Below the pieces are notes generated by a model. That model ran no database searches, was not told the DNA's origin, and saw only the letters and a list, made by a program, of their open reading frames with translations. Shown piece by piece: positions 16,852-25,000 of a stretch of DNA of 64,000 nt (its first letter is position 1; every line of letters begins with the position of its first letter). The DNA comes from PALSA-1353 sp050012375 (GTDB lineage Bacteria; Planctomycetota; Phycisphaerae; Tepidisphaerales; Tepidisphaeraceae): positions 1 to 64,000 of the forward strand of contig JBEKHH010000017.1 in assembly GCA_050012375.1 (NCBI GenBank), read 5' to 3'. The position numbers and the translations under genes were made by a program.

Positions 16852-18729
16852 ATGTCCAAGATGATTTTCTGCGTCGTCCTGATGGCCTGGGCCTGCGGGC
16901 GCGCATCGGCGGAGGCGGTGCAAATGAAAGCGCAGCCATTTGATTTAAGCGAGGTGCGCCTGCTGGATGGGCCGTTCAAGATCGCCCAGGACGCGGACGC
17001 GAAATACCTGCTTTCGCTGGATTTGGACCGCCTGCTGCACAACTTCCGCGTGAACGCCGCCTTGCCGTCGAACGCCCGGCCGCTGGGCGGCTGGGAGTCG
17101 CCCGCCTGCGAACTTCGCGGCCATTTTGTCGGGCATTACCTCAGCGCCTGTTCCCTTATGTACAAGAGCACCGGCGACGAGCAATGGAAGAAACGCGTCG
17201 ATTATCTGGTCGCGGAATTGGCCAAATGCCAGAAGTCGCTCGGCAATGGATATTTGTCCGCCTTTCCCGCGTCATATTTCGACCGCCTTGAAACCGGCCG
17301 GCGTGTCTGGGCGCCCTATTACACGATCCACAAGATCATGGCCGGCTTGCTCGATGCGGATCAACTCTGCGGCAATGCCCAGGCCCTGGAGATGGACCAA
17401 AAGATGGCCCGCTATTTCGCCGGCCGCCTGGCCAAACTCCCCGACGATCAGATCGAGCGGATTTTCCACACCAGCGGGAACGGCCCCGGCACAGAATTCG
17501 GCGGAATGTCTGAAGTCCTCCACGATCTCTACGCCATCACCGGTGATCCCGCCCATCTCAAGCTCGCCAACGTCTTTGACCGTGATTGGCTGGCCGTGCC
17601 CCTGGCGGCCGGCGAGGATCCACTCTTGGGATTGCACGCCAATACGCACATCCCCCAAGTGGACGGCTTCGCCCGGCATTACCAGGTGACCGGCGACACA
17701 AAGTACCGCGATGCCGCTGAGCATTTCTGGGAGATCGTCACCGGCCGGCATTCGTTCGTCACCGGGTCCAACAGCTTTTCCGAGCATTTCGCCAGCCCTG
17801 GCGTCGAGGCCAGTCAGCTCGCTCCCAACACCGCTGAGACCTGCAACACGTACAACATGCTCAAACTGACCCGGCATTTGTTCGAGTGGGATCCCAAGCC
17901 GCAGTATGCCGACTATTACGAGCGGGCCCTGTACAACCACATCCTGGGCTCCATCGATCCGCAAACCGGAATGACGATGTACTACCTGTCCCTCGTCCCC
18001 GGCCACTTCAAGGTGTACGGCACGCCGACGGAATCGTTCTGGTGCTGCACCGGAACCGGCGTGGAAAACCACGCCAAATACGGCGACAGTATTTATTTCC
18101 ATGATGATTCGGCCCTGTGGGTGAATCTCTTTATCGCATCCGAATTGAACTGGCGGGAAAAGGGGATCACGATTCGCCAGGAAACGAGATTCCCCGAAGA
18201 GGAGGGCACGACGCTGATCTTCAAAACCGCGCAGCCGGTGCGCCTGGCCGTCAATCTGCGCGTGCCGTATTGGGCGACCCACGGCGTTTGGGTCAAGGTC
18301 AACGGCCAACCGCACAAGGCTGACGTTCCGCCGGAGAGTTATCTGACGATTGATCGCCAGTGGACGGATGGGGACCGCTTGGAGATATCGATGCCGATGA
18401 GCCTGCACCTGCATCACGCCACCGATCTGAAGAATCACGTCGCGATCATGTACGGCCCGATCGTGCTCGCCGGCGAAATGGGTCGCGAAAACATGCCCCC
18501 GACGCAGGAGGCGCGCGATCAGAATCATTTCAACAGGGTCCCGCGTCCCTCAGCGCCCTTTTTGGCCACGGACGACGAGAACGTGGCCGACTGGCTCAAG
18601 CCCGTGCCGGCCAAGCCGCTGACATTCCAAACGATCGGCGTCGGCAATCCCGCGGAGGTAACGATGATTCCGCTCTACGCGGTGCAGCACGAGAGGTACG
18701 CGGTGTATTGGAAGATGGGAACACAATAG
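16852..18729 (+). CDS. GH127 beta-L-arabinofuranosidase-like glycoside hydrolase
   Basis: A 625-residue secreted enzyme with a signal peptide (MSKMIFCVVLMAWACGRASA). The GH127 (former DUF1680) core reads FEWDP, ALYNHILGSIDP, and MTMYYLSLVPGHFK. By comparison with the characterised bifidobacterial enzyme HypBA1, the acid/base would be E311 in SNSFSEHFASPG. The zinc-binding residues would be E329 and C331 (AETCNTYNML) with C398/C399 (FWCCTGTG), one of which is the nucleophile. All are present. It would release arabinofuranose from plant-type or algal glycans outside the cytoplasm. No transporter or other hydrolase is next to it. Confidence 0.92.
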   Translation: MSKMIFCVVLMAWACGRASAEAVQMKAQPFDLSEVRLLDGPFKIAQDADAKYLLSLDLDRLLHNFRVNAALPSNARPLGGWESPACELRGHFVGHYLSACSLMYKSTGDEQWKKRVDYLVAELAKCQKSLGNGYLSAFPASYFDRLETGRRVWAPYYTIHKIMAGLLDADQLCGNAQALEMDQKMARYFAGRLAKLPDDQIERIFHTSGNGPGTEFGGMSEVLHDLYAITGDPAHLKLANVFDRDWLAVPLAAGEDPLLGLHANTHIPQVDGFARHYQVTGDTKYRDAAEHFWEIVTGRHSFVTGSNSFSEHFASPGVEASQLAPNTAETCNTYNMLKLTRHLFEWDPKPQYADYYERALYNHILGSIDPQTGMTMYYLSLVPGHFKVYGTPTESFWCCTGTGVENHAKYGDSIYFHDDSALWVNLFIASELNWREKGITIRQETRFPEEEGTTLIFKTAQPVRLAVNLRVPYWATHGVWVKVNGQPHKADVPPESYLTIDRQWTDGDRLEISMPMSLHLHHATDLKNHVAIMYGPIVLAGEMGRENMPPTQEARDQNHFNRVPRPSAPFLATDDENVADWLKPVPAKPLTFQTIGVGNPAEVTMIPLYAVQHERYAVYWKMGTQ

Positions 18730-18790
18730 ATCAGGGCCGTTGCGGATTGGGTGGATTCCACGAATGAGCCGGGGCGTCCTCGCCCCGCTT

Positions 18791-18827
18791 GTTGCGGATT
18801 GCTTGCTGGGCGGGATTGGATAGACTC
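18791..18827 (+). repeat. Orphan degenerate CRISPR repeat
   Basis: This 37-base stretch begins gttgcggattgcttg and ends gggattggatagactc. It matches the array repeat at all but two internal positions (17 and 20) and has the same orientation, but lies about 1 kb before the array, on the other side of a toxin-antitoxin pair. A second, weaker half-repeat (18743-18758, about 12 of 16 bases) lies about 32 bases before it, one spacer-length away. Otherwise 18730-19005 holds no gene. It could be a decayed mini-array or a CRISPR-RNA-like regulator. Confidence 0.8.
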
Positions 18828-18965
18828 CGATCGCATCAGGGGGATTTTGATCGGCATACAAATACGGGGAGGCACGAGGCGGTCCGCCGCGCCTCCCCCG
18901 AGATGGCCGCGTGGTGAATACACCGGCGGGATTTGACCGGCAAGGGCGAAAGAATATTCCAGTTT

Positions 18966-18997
18966 GCACGTGCATTCGCAAATTAAGTAAGTATAAT
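18966..18997 (+). promoter_or_regulatory. Promoter/operator of BrnT-like pair
   Basis: A perfect TATAAT box lies at 18992-18997, only eight bases before the GTG start at 19006, so the mRNA would be nearly leaderless. A palindrome gcacgtgc at 18966-18973 lies in the upstream part and could bind the antitoxin. No good -35 box at standard spacing was found. Confidence 0.4.
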
Positions 18998-19005
18998 ATT
19001 CAGGC

Positions 19006-19278
19006 GTGGGATACGAATTTCGCTGGAGCCGTTGGAATGTCGAGCATATTGCCGCGCATGGCATCCGGCCGCACGAAGCGGAATTCGTAGTGTGCCGCGC
19101 TCGCCGCCCTTTCCCTCAAGCTCAGGGGCGGGGGAAATTCCTGGTCGCGGGTCAGACCGCGGCGGGGAGCTATATTCAGGTGATTTACATTTTTTCTCCA
19201 CGGGACGTGGTTTTCGTGATCCACGCCAGGCCGCTCAACGATGCGGAGAAACGGAGATTACGCAGGAGATTCCGATGA
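19006..19278 (+). CDS. BrnT-like toxin
   Basis: A 90-residue protein starting (GTG) MGYEFRWSRWNVEHIAAHGI, then HEAEFVV, a hydrophobic strand YIQVIYIFSPRDVVFVIHARPL, and the basic tail NDAEKRRLRRRFR. This order (WNxxHIxxHGI, EAExV, VIHARPLxxxEKRRxRR) matches BrnT-type RNase toxins and related DUF4258 proteins. The stop overlaps the next ATG as ATGA, and toxin-first order is typical of brnTA. It sits between the orphan repeat and the CRISPR array, so it may be either a stabilising module of the island or part of its regulation. Confidence 0.7.
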   Translation: MGYEFRWSRWNVEHIAAHGIRPHEAEFVVCRARRPFPQAQGRGKFLVAGQTAAGSYIQVIYIFSPRDVVFVIHARPLNDAEKRRLRRRFR

Positions 19279-19583
19279 AAAAAATGAAGAAGCCCTATCC
19301 GGAAATGAACGCGCAAGAGCTGGCCGAGGCGACAAAGGCATTCGACGAGCCATTCGTCATGGACCGCGGGCGCCCGCTGAACGCCGCGGAACGTGAGCGG
19401 CATCGCCGCGCCGCCAAACGCGGCCGCGGCCGGCCACGGGTCGGAAAAGGGTCCGAGCGGATCAACATCACGATCGAGCGTGGCCTACTGGCGGAGGCTG
19501 ATGCCCTGGGCCGCCGAGAGAAGATCGGTCGCTCAGAGCTGATCGCCCGAAGCCTGCGTCTATTGGTCCGAAAGGCGGGATGA
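19275..19583 (+). CDS. BrnA/CopG-like antitoxin
   Basis: A 102-residue protein with N-terminal MKKMKKPYPEMNAQELAEAT, followed by FDEPFVMDRGRPLNAAERER and a C-terminal ribbon-helix-helix-like DNA-binding part (INITIERGLLAEADALG, IGRSELIARSLRLLV). It would neutralise the toxin and repress the pair. The start at 19275 is fixed by the four-base overlap with the toxin; the longer ORF from 19032 is the wrong frame across the toxin. The region from here to the array (19584-19785) has a ggtcagg/cctgacc hairpin (about 19627-19658) and a gggggctc/gagccccc hairpin (19756-19775) but no gene. Confidence 0.75.
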   Translation: MKKMKKPYPEMNAQELAEATKAFDEPFVMDRGRPLNAAERERHRRAAKRGRGRPRVGKGSERINITIERGLLAEADALGRREKIGRSELIARSLRLLVRKAG

Positions 19584-19785
19584 CGCGACAACCAAAGGAT
19601 ATTGATTTTTCAAACACGGATAAGAGGTCAGGGGATTTTACAATAAACCTTCCTGACCCCCGACGTTTCCCGGCGTCCTGGCTGGAGGGTGTCCCGGAAC
19701 CCAAATCTGCCGATCAAGATCAGCCCAACGGTCAAGCCAAGCGCGTAGGGTGAGCGGGGGCTCGTAGGAGCCCCCTTCGTGGAGC

Positions 19786-19822
19786 ATCCGCAACCGAGCG
19801 GCGCAGCCGCTCGGTTGCGGAT
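19786..19822. promoter_or_regulatory. Perfect palindrome spanning leader and first CRISPR repeat
   Basis: The arms are 19786-19802 (atccgcaaccgagcggc) and 19806-19822, perfectly complementary over 17 bp with loop gca. The right arm includes the first nine bases of the first repeat. RNA read rightward from upstream would hide the 5' end of that repeat in a hairpin. It may instead be an adaptation anchor next to the integration site. Confidence 0.7.
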
Positions 19823-20650
19823 TGCTTGCAGGTCGGGATTGGATAGACTCGCGGTCGCTTACTACGCATCGGCCGCGCAGTTGCGGATTGCTTGCAGGTC
19901 GGGATTGGATAGACTCCGCCGGAGGAATTGGCGCAATGGCGGGCGGGTTGCGGATTGCTTGCAGGTCGGGATTGGATAGACTCGAGCGCGATTCGTCGGC
20001 GGCGCATGGATTAGTTGCGGATTGCTTGCAGGTCGGGATTGGATAGACTCCGGCAGTGACCAACAAAAGCTCACTCCTGCGTTGCGGATTGCTTGCAGGT
20101 CGGGATTGGATAGACTCCCTTGCCTGGGCCTACCGAATAGCGGAGCGTTGCGGATTGCTTGCAGGTCGGGATTGGATAGACTCCCTGAACAGAGCGGGTA
20201 GGCGCGCCGACGGTTGCGGATTGCTTGCAGGTCGGGATTGGATAGACTCCTATGCGATTCGCGACCAAGGCCGTTCACAGTTGCGGATTGCTTGCAGGTC
20301 GGGATTGGATAGACTCGCGGCTGCATGTTGATGACGAGCGGCTGACGTTGCGGATTGCTTGCAGGTCGGGATTGGATAGACTCAAGTCCGGCGGCGAGTG
20401 CTGGCGTCCGGCGTTGCGGATTGCTTGCAGGTCGGGATTGGATAGACTCTGGGGCCGGGGTGTTCCCCTATTGCGCCCCGTTGCGGATTGCTTGCAGGTC
20501 GGGATTGGATAGACTCAAGCGTGCGGCCGACGCTCTCGGACCTGCGGTTGCGGATTGCTTGCAGGTCGGGATTGGATAGACTCTCGGGGACATGAACATC
20601 GCGGTCGATCCGAGTTGCGGATTGCTTGCAGGTCGGGATTGGATAGACTC
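19814..20650 (+). CRISPR. Type II-C CRISPR array, 13 repeats
   Basis: Thirteen identical 37-bp repeats start at 19814, 19880, 19947, 20014, 20081, 20147, 20213, 20280, 20347, 20413, 20480, 20547 and 20614. They enclose twelve unique spacers of 29-30 bp. The repeat begins gttgcggattgcttg and ends gggattggatagactc. Orientation is set as + because both tracrRNA anti-repeats are complementary to this strand's repeat. The array therefore converges on cas2. No repeat is degenerate, so the old end cannot be told from decay. The repeat contains ttgctt and tagact spaced 16 bp, a possible internal promoter as known in Neisseria II-C arrays. No spacer match within the window was noticed. Confidence 0.98.
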
Positions 20651-20697
20651 TTCTCCCCTGCAATGCCGCCCCTGTAAGGCACTTATAGAAGGCCGGG

Positions 20698-21027
20698 TCA
20701 AAAAAATTCGAGTTGTTTCGGCGCTTTCTGGGGTTGCTTGCGCAGTTTTCCCCAGAAAACCTGTTGCCGCTCGAATTGCTTGTCGGTGATGCATATCAGT
20801 CGGACCTCGCCGTCGTCCGGGACGCGCCCTTCCACGCGCCGGCTGTGGACGTGCATGTTTTCTTCGCTGGCGCACACCCGCGCATAGACGCTGTATTGTA
20901 CCTGGGTGAATCCATCTTTCAGCAGGAATTTTCGGAACTGCGCGTACGCCCGCCGCGCCGCCTTGGTGTCCACAGGAAGATCGAACATCACGAACAGCCA
21001 CATAATCCGGTAGGCGCTCAAGTCCAC
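20698..21027 (-). CDS. cas2: CRISPR-associated endonuclease Cas2
   Basis: A 109-residue Cas2 beginning MDLSAYRIMWLFVMFDLPVD. The family catalytic aspartate is D16 in FVMFDLP, followed by a ferredoxin-like fold (RRAYAQFRKFLLKDGFTQVQYSVYAR). Cas2 dimers bridge two Cas1 dimers to integrate new spacers. The gene ends 47 bases from the array and follows cas1 by 38 bases in the same direction. Length and the C-terminal QLEFF match type II Cas2. Confidence 0.96.
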   Translation of the reverse strand: MDLSAYRIMWLFVMFDLPVDTKAARRAYAQFRKFLLKDGFTQVQYSVYARVCASEENMHVHSRRVEGRVPDDGEVRLICITDKQFERQQVFWGKLRKQPQKAPKQLEFF

Positions 21028-21065
21028 GCAATGGATTTTCGACTCGGGTAGAGCGGGGGTCGAGC

Positions 21066-22007
21066 CTATTCCGGGATGGAGGCGTCGGAATCGTCTGCGG
21101 GCTGTGAATTTGCGCCCGACTTTTCCGTGAATTCCGGCATCAATAGCTTCTGGCTTTCCCCCTCATAGCATCGCAGCAACGACGCGGCGAAGCGGTGCAG
21201 TTGGACCATCAGGGGTCCGGACTGCTCCCCAAGCGTCACTTCCTCAGCCAGGATGCCGAGCAATTTCTCCTTTGATTCGCGGTCGATGAGCCCGGCGCCT
21301 TGCTTTACAAGCTCCAGCGCGGCTCGGTCCACCCGCGGACGCAGCACCTCCAGCAGATCATCGGCCAGCGCGAAAGCGTTGTTGCGATGCGAGTGCTGCA
21401 GCGAAAAGACCGGATGAAGCCCCGCCGCCACCAGCGCCCGCGCCAAAGCCGAGCGGAGCACCGTGTAACCATAGTTCAGGAGATTGTTGGGCGGCAGTCC
21501 CTCGGGATCGCGGCGAAATTCCTTCCCGAAAAGCGCCGGCCAATAAAACCGCGCCGCTTGCCCCTCGACGTTGGAAGCGTCCCCGCTCTTGACTTCCGCC
21601 GCCATCGCCAGCAGCCGATTCCGCATCGGACTCTCCGCCGGAAGGTTCATGGCCTGGAGCGTCACCTTTTGCCGGACGATCTGTTTCCAAAGCCGTTTCC
21701 GCAGCGGCAGCGGGGCGGACGCCTGCAATCGCATTCGCCTGGCCGTCAATTCATTCGATTCCATCGGCATCACCATTCCCACCGGCAAGTGGTTTGGCCC
21801 GCAGAGCACGATAGCCGCTCCAAAATTCACAAGCCGCGTGAAGACCGAATGGGTGTATGTCGTGGCGACGTGGTCCACGAGCAAGACGCCGATGTCCTCG
21901 CACGGCACCTGCCCGATCCGTTGCTTTTCGCGCGTGATGACAAGCTGGTCGTTCTCGATCGAAAGAAACGTTGGACCCTGCGAGATGTCGATCGTGCGCT
22001 TAATCAT
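21066..22007 (-). CDS. cas1: CRISPR-associated integrase Cas1, type II
   Basis: A 313-residue Cas1 starting MIKRTIDISQGPTFLSIEND, the type II N-terminus. Predicted metal ligands are E148 (NVEGQAARFYW), H205 (FSLQHSHRNN) and E220 (ADDLLEVLRP), all intact. The gene overlaps the cas9 stop by eight bases, so the order cas9-cas1-cas2 is one operon. There is no csn2 or cas4, which defines subtype II-C. The last 25 residues are an acidic extension (NSQPADDSDASIPE) without an assigned role. Confidence 0.97.
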   Translation of the reverse strand: MIKRTIDISQGPTFLSIENDQLVITREKQRIGQVPCEDIGVLLVDHVATTYTHSVFTRLVNFGAAIVLCGPNHLPVGMVMPMESNELTARRMRLQASAPLPLRKRLWKQIVRQKVTLQAMNLPAESPMRNRLLAMAAEVKSGDASNVEGQAARFYWPALFGKEFRRDPEGLPPNNLLNYGYTVLRSALARALVAAGLHPVFSLQHSHRNNAFALADDLLEVLRPRVDRAALELVKQGAGLIDRESKEKLLGILAEEVTLGEQSGPLMVQLHRFAASLLRCYEGESQKLLMPEFTEKSGANSQPADDSDASIPE

Positions 22008-25000
22008 TTGAGAGCGGCGTCACTTCACCGAGCGGGCTGACCCGAACCTTGATTGGAGGCTTGGTGGGCTCCGGGCCACAATGTTTCAAGTCCGCTGGCG
22101 TTACGTCCCATCGGTCCTGCTCGCTACCTTCAATAACTTTGCCATCATCTCCCTTTGTGCCGCCGGACTTTCTCGCATCCCAGTGCGGTGCGAAGTGAAT
22201 GCGAGCCTTGTCGAGTTTGCATACGACGAAATAATCGGCCGGCCCTACCGCCTGTTTTTTTGATGGATCCCACCGACGAGCATAGATCATCTCACCCTCG
22301 GCAAGGGACATGACGAACTGGCCTTCGACGCCGCTGCTCTGGTCGATGATCGGAAACCGACGGCAGACATCGGCAACAATTGGCTTAAAGCATTCCCGGT
22401 CCTTCTTCGGCAAGCGCCGTAGTTTCTTGGACGGGGGAACCCCTGCCTCTCTCAATGCCTTAAGGCGAGCGCACAGTCGCCGGGCTGCATCGAAGCCGGA
22501 AACTACTTGTCCGCCTCGTGAACTCCATCGGCCCTTGTTATCCGAGACTATCTCGACATGATGGTTATTGCCGCCGATGTACACTCGTTTGGTTCGCGGG
22601 TTCGGCTCACTTAGATTCGTTGGGTCCATGTCTGGAACCATTTTGCCGCTTTCCAAATCAAGTTTCTTACGCGGAATGATGACCGGGTCGCTGTTGCTTC
22701 GCAGCAGGACAACGCTCTTGATTGGCACTCCGCTGGCCATTGTGAGCTTGCCATCCTTGGCGATTCGCTGGATTTCCGCGACGGTGAAGCGGTCAGGATC
22801 AATCGATTCTCTCAGCAGGCACTTTCTAATTCGATCACGAACAGTGCGGTCGCGGACGATGCCCCCTTTTCCGGCAGGTGGATCCACAATCGCAGACAAC
22901 TTTCGGCAGATCGCCCTCTTCTCGATTCGGGAAAGCCCCTCTTTTTCAAGTTGTGCGCTTACCTGATCCCACGCACCAGACACCCGCAAATGTCCAGGTT
23001 TAAGTCGCTTCTCCCTATGCATGAAAATGGGCATCCGCAACGAGAAGACCTTCGCGCGAGGCTCCGGTCGATGGGACGGCATTTGTCCGATGACGGGACC
23101 GTAGGCATCCTGTTCATGGAAAGCCCCAATAAGACGCCGTTTGACTGGTCGATGCGAGATGATCACTAAATTATTATTCGGGCGGCGCGAGTTCCCATCG
23201 GCGTCGTCGAACTGACCATAGACCTTCGAGAGCACCGTGCGACGGAAGCTCCGTACATCATTCCAAGGCTGTGGGGGAGGAACCGGCGTTCTCCGCGGCC
23301 ATCTTCCGTGTTTTTCTTTGTATTCCGCCGCCTGGGTCGCCCAATTGGCCAGCGAGTTCTTGATCCGTGGATCGGTCAGCGCAATAGTTGCGGCATCCAG
23401 CGCGTGCTGCCGATGGTCACCGCGATTCTTCTCCGCGAGCTGGACTTCTTCTGCGGCGGATAGCTCATCCCCTTTTAATGTCTCGAACAACTGCCAGTCC
23501 TTGCGGAGCATGCTCGTGATGCGGCCAGTGGTGAAGAATATCGCTTGCTTGGCCTCCCCGTCGCCGCGTTCGGGTAGTCCGCGTCCATCAAAGAGCGCAT
23601 CGGCCAAGTAACCCGCCACCTGCCGCGCCGCGTAGGCGGTATCGGTCAACTGGGAGTTTTTCCACTCATCCGCCTCGTGTAACTCCCGGTTGAAGTTCTC
23701 CCACTTCCGCGCGAAATCTCGTTTCGTGAAGTATTCACCCTTGGCCGGCTCCCTTCCCTTGAACGATTCCTCGGCGAATCGCACGCGATTCGCGAAGTCA
23801 GTTCCCCACCATTCCCTGGGAGTCCTATTTCCTTTGCCCTGATTGCACGTCTTGTGGACCAGCACTCGGTTATTCAGCCCATTATCCCCACATCGGCTGT
23901 AAGGAACGATGTGATCGATTTCCAGCCCGTCACCACGTGCAGCTACCGGGTCGCCGAGTCCGTCTTGTCCACAGTACGGACAACGGAAATTCTGCTGTCG
24001 TGCCAGGACAACGCGGTCAACCGCGGCCCTCTGCTGGTTCAGCGAGAGTCGTTGTGCGATCTGGGCTCCAAATGCGACGGGAAGAATCTCGTTGATTATT
24101 GCCTTTTTTTCCTTGTCTCGGTTCCGATTTCGCGCCAGCGCGAGATTGCGTTGCTTTTCGGATTGCTTCGTGATTCGAGCCATCTCGATCACAACTCGGT
24201 CCGGCTTTCGTCCGAATTTTCTAAGATAAGCCAAGAGGTGCCGGCGAACCTCGTAAATCGCCTTGCGGACAACGGGGTTGGAAAGCATCGGAGCGGGTGG
24301 GAGCTCCGGAATTCCCCGTGAAATCTGGTGTTTGCCAAGACGCATGTATCGCCTGTCTGCGGCCGTCAGACCCGCCGCGCCTGTCTCGTATCTCCGGCGC
24401 GCATGCCCCTGGGGCAGTGTCTTGGCATAAGCCTTGCGCGCCTCCTGCTGTGTGGGCCAGCGATTGCTGGCCTCATCGAATCGCTCCATATACGGTAGAA
24501 AGTTCAAAATCGCGCGCCGGGACAGATTGAGCCGCTTTTCCAGTTTTGGCCGGCGTTTCCACGCGTCGATCAGCTTGCCCGCTGATGTCGCATCCAAGCC
24601 CCACCAGCTTTTTGATCCCTCGAGCAGCCGCGCGGCATCATCAGCCTGATCGGGATCGAAACGCAGGATTGCACGGTTTACCGCCTCCCGTGCCCGCTCG
24701 GTCAGAGCTTCCCATTTGGCCGTTCCAAAGGCTCCGTGCACAATTTCACGGTGAAACCAATCCGTATTTATCTCTCGGTCCTCATCGGCTTCGATGTTGA
24801 GCCTAACGCCTTTCGGCAACGTCCGTTTGATATCCGTCACACTGACGGACGCCTTCGGCTGGCCAGCGTATTTGCCTTTCTTGTAAACTCCGAGCGGCCC
24901 TCGTAGGAGTTCAATAATCTTCTCGCGCTCATCCCTTGTCAGCGGTCGCTTGGGATGTCCGCGTTCCTCCATTTGAATGTTGTTGACCGTCTCAAGAACA

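Noticed and set aside
18739..18760. Second full CRISPR repeat before the orphan copy
   Set aside because: Only about 12 of 16 bases of the 3' half match and the 5' half does not, so it is kept as a possible relic and not as a feature.
19032..19583. 183-residue ORF starting MECRAYCRAWHP
   Set aside because: Its first 80 residues are the wrong frame of the toxin gene; the real antitoxin starts at 19275.
19862..20663. ORFs on both strands across the CRISPR array (peptides with GLLAGRDWIDS or YPIPTCKQSAT repeated)
   Set aside because: They are translations of the CRISPR repeat in open frames, with no gene-like sequence between repeats.
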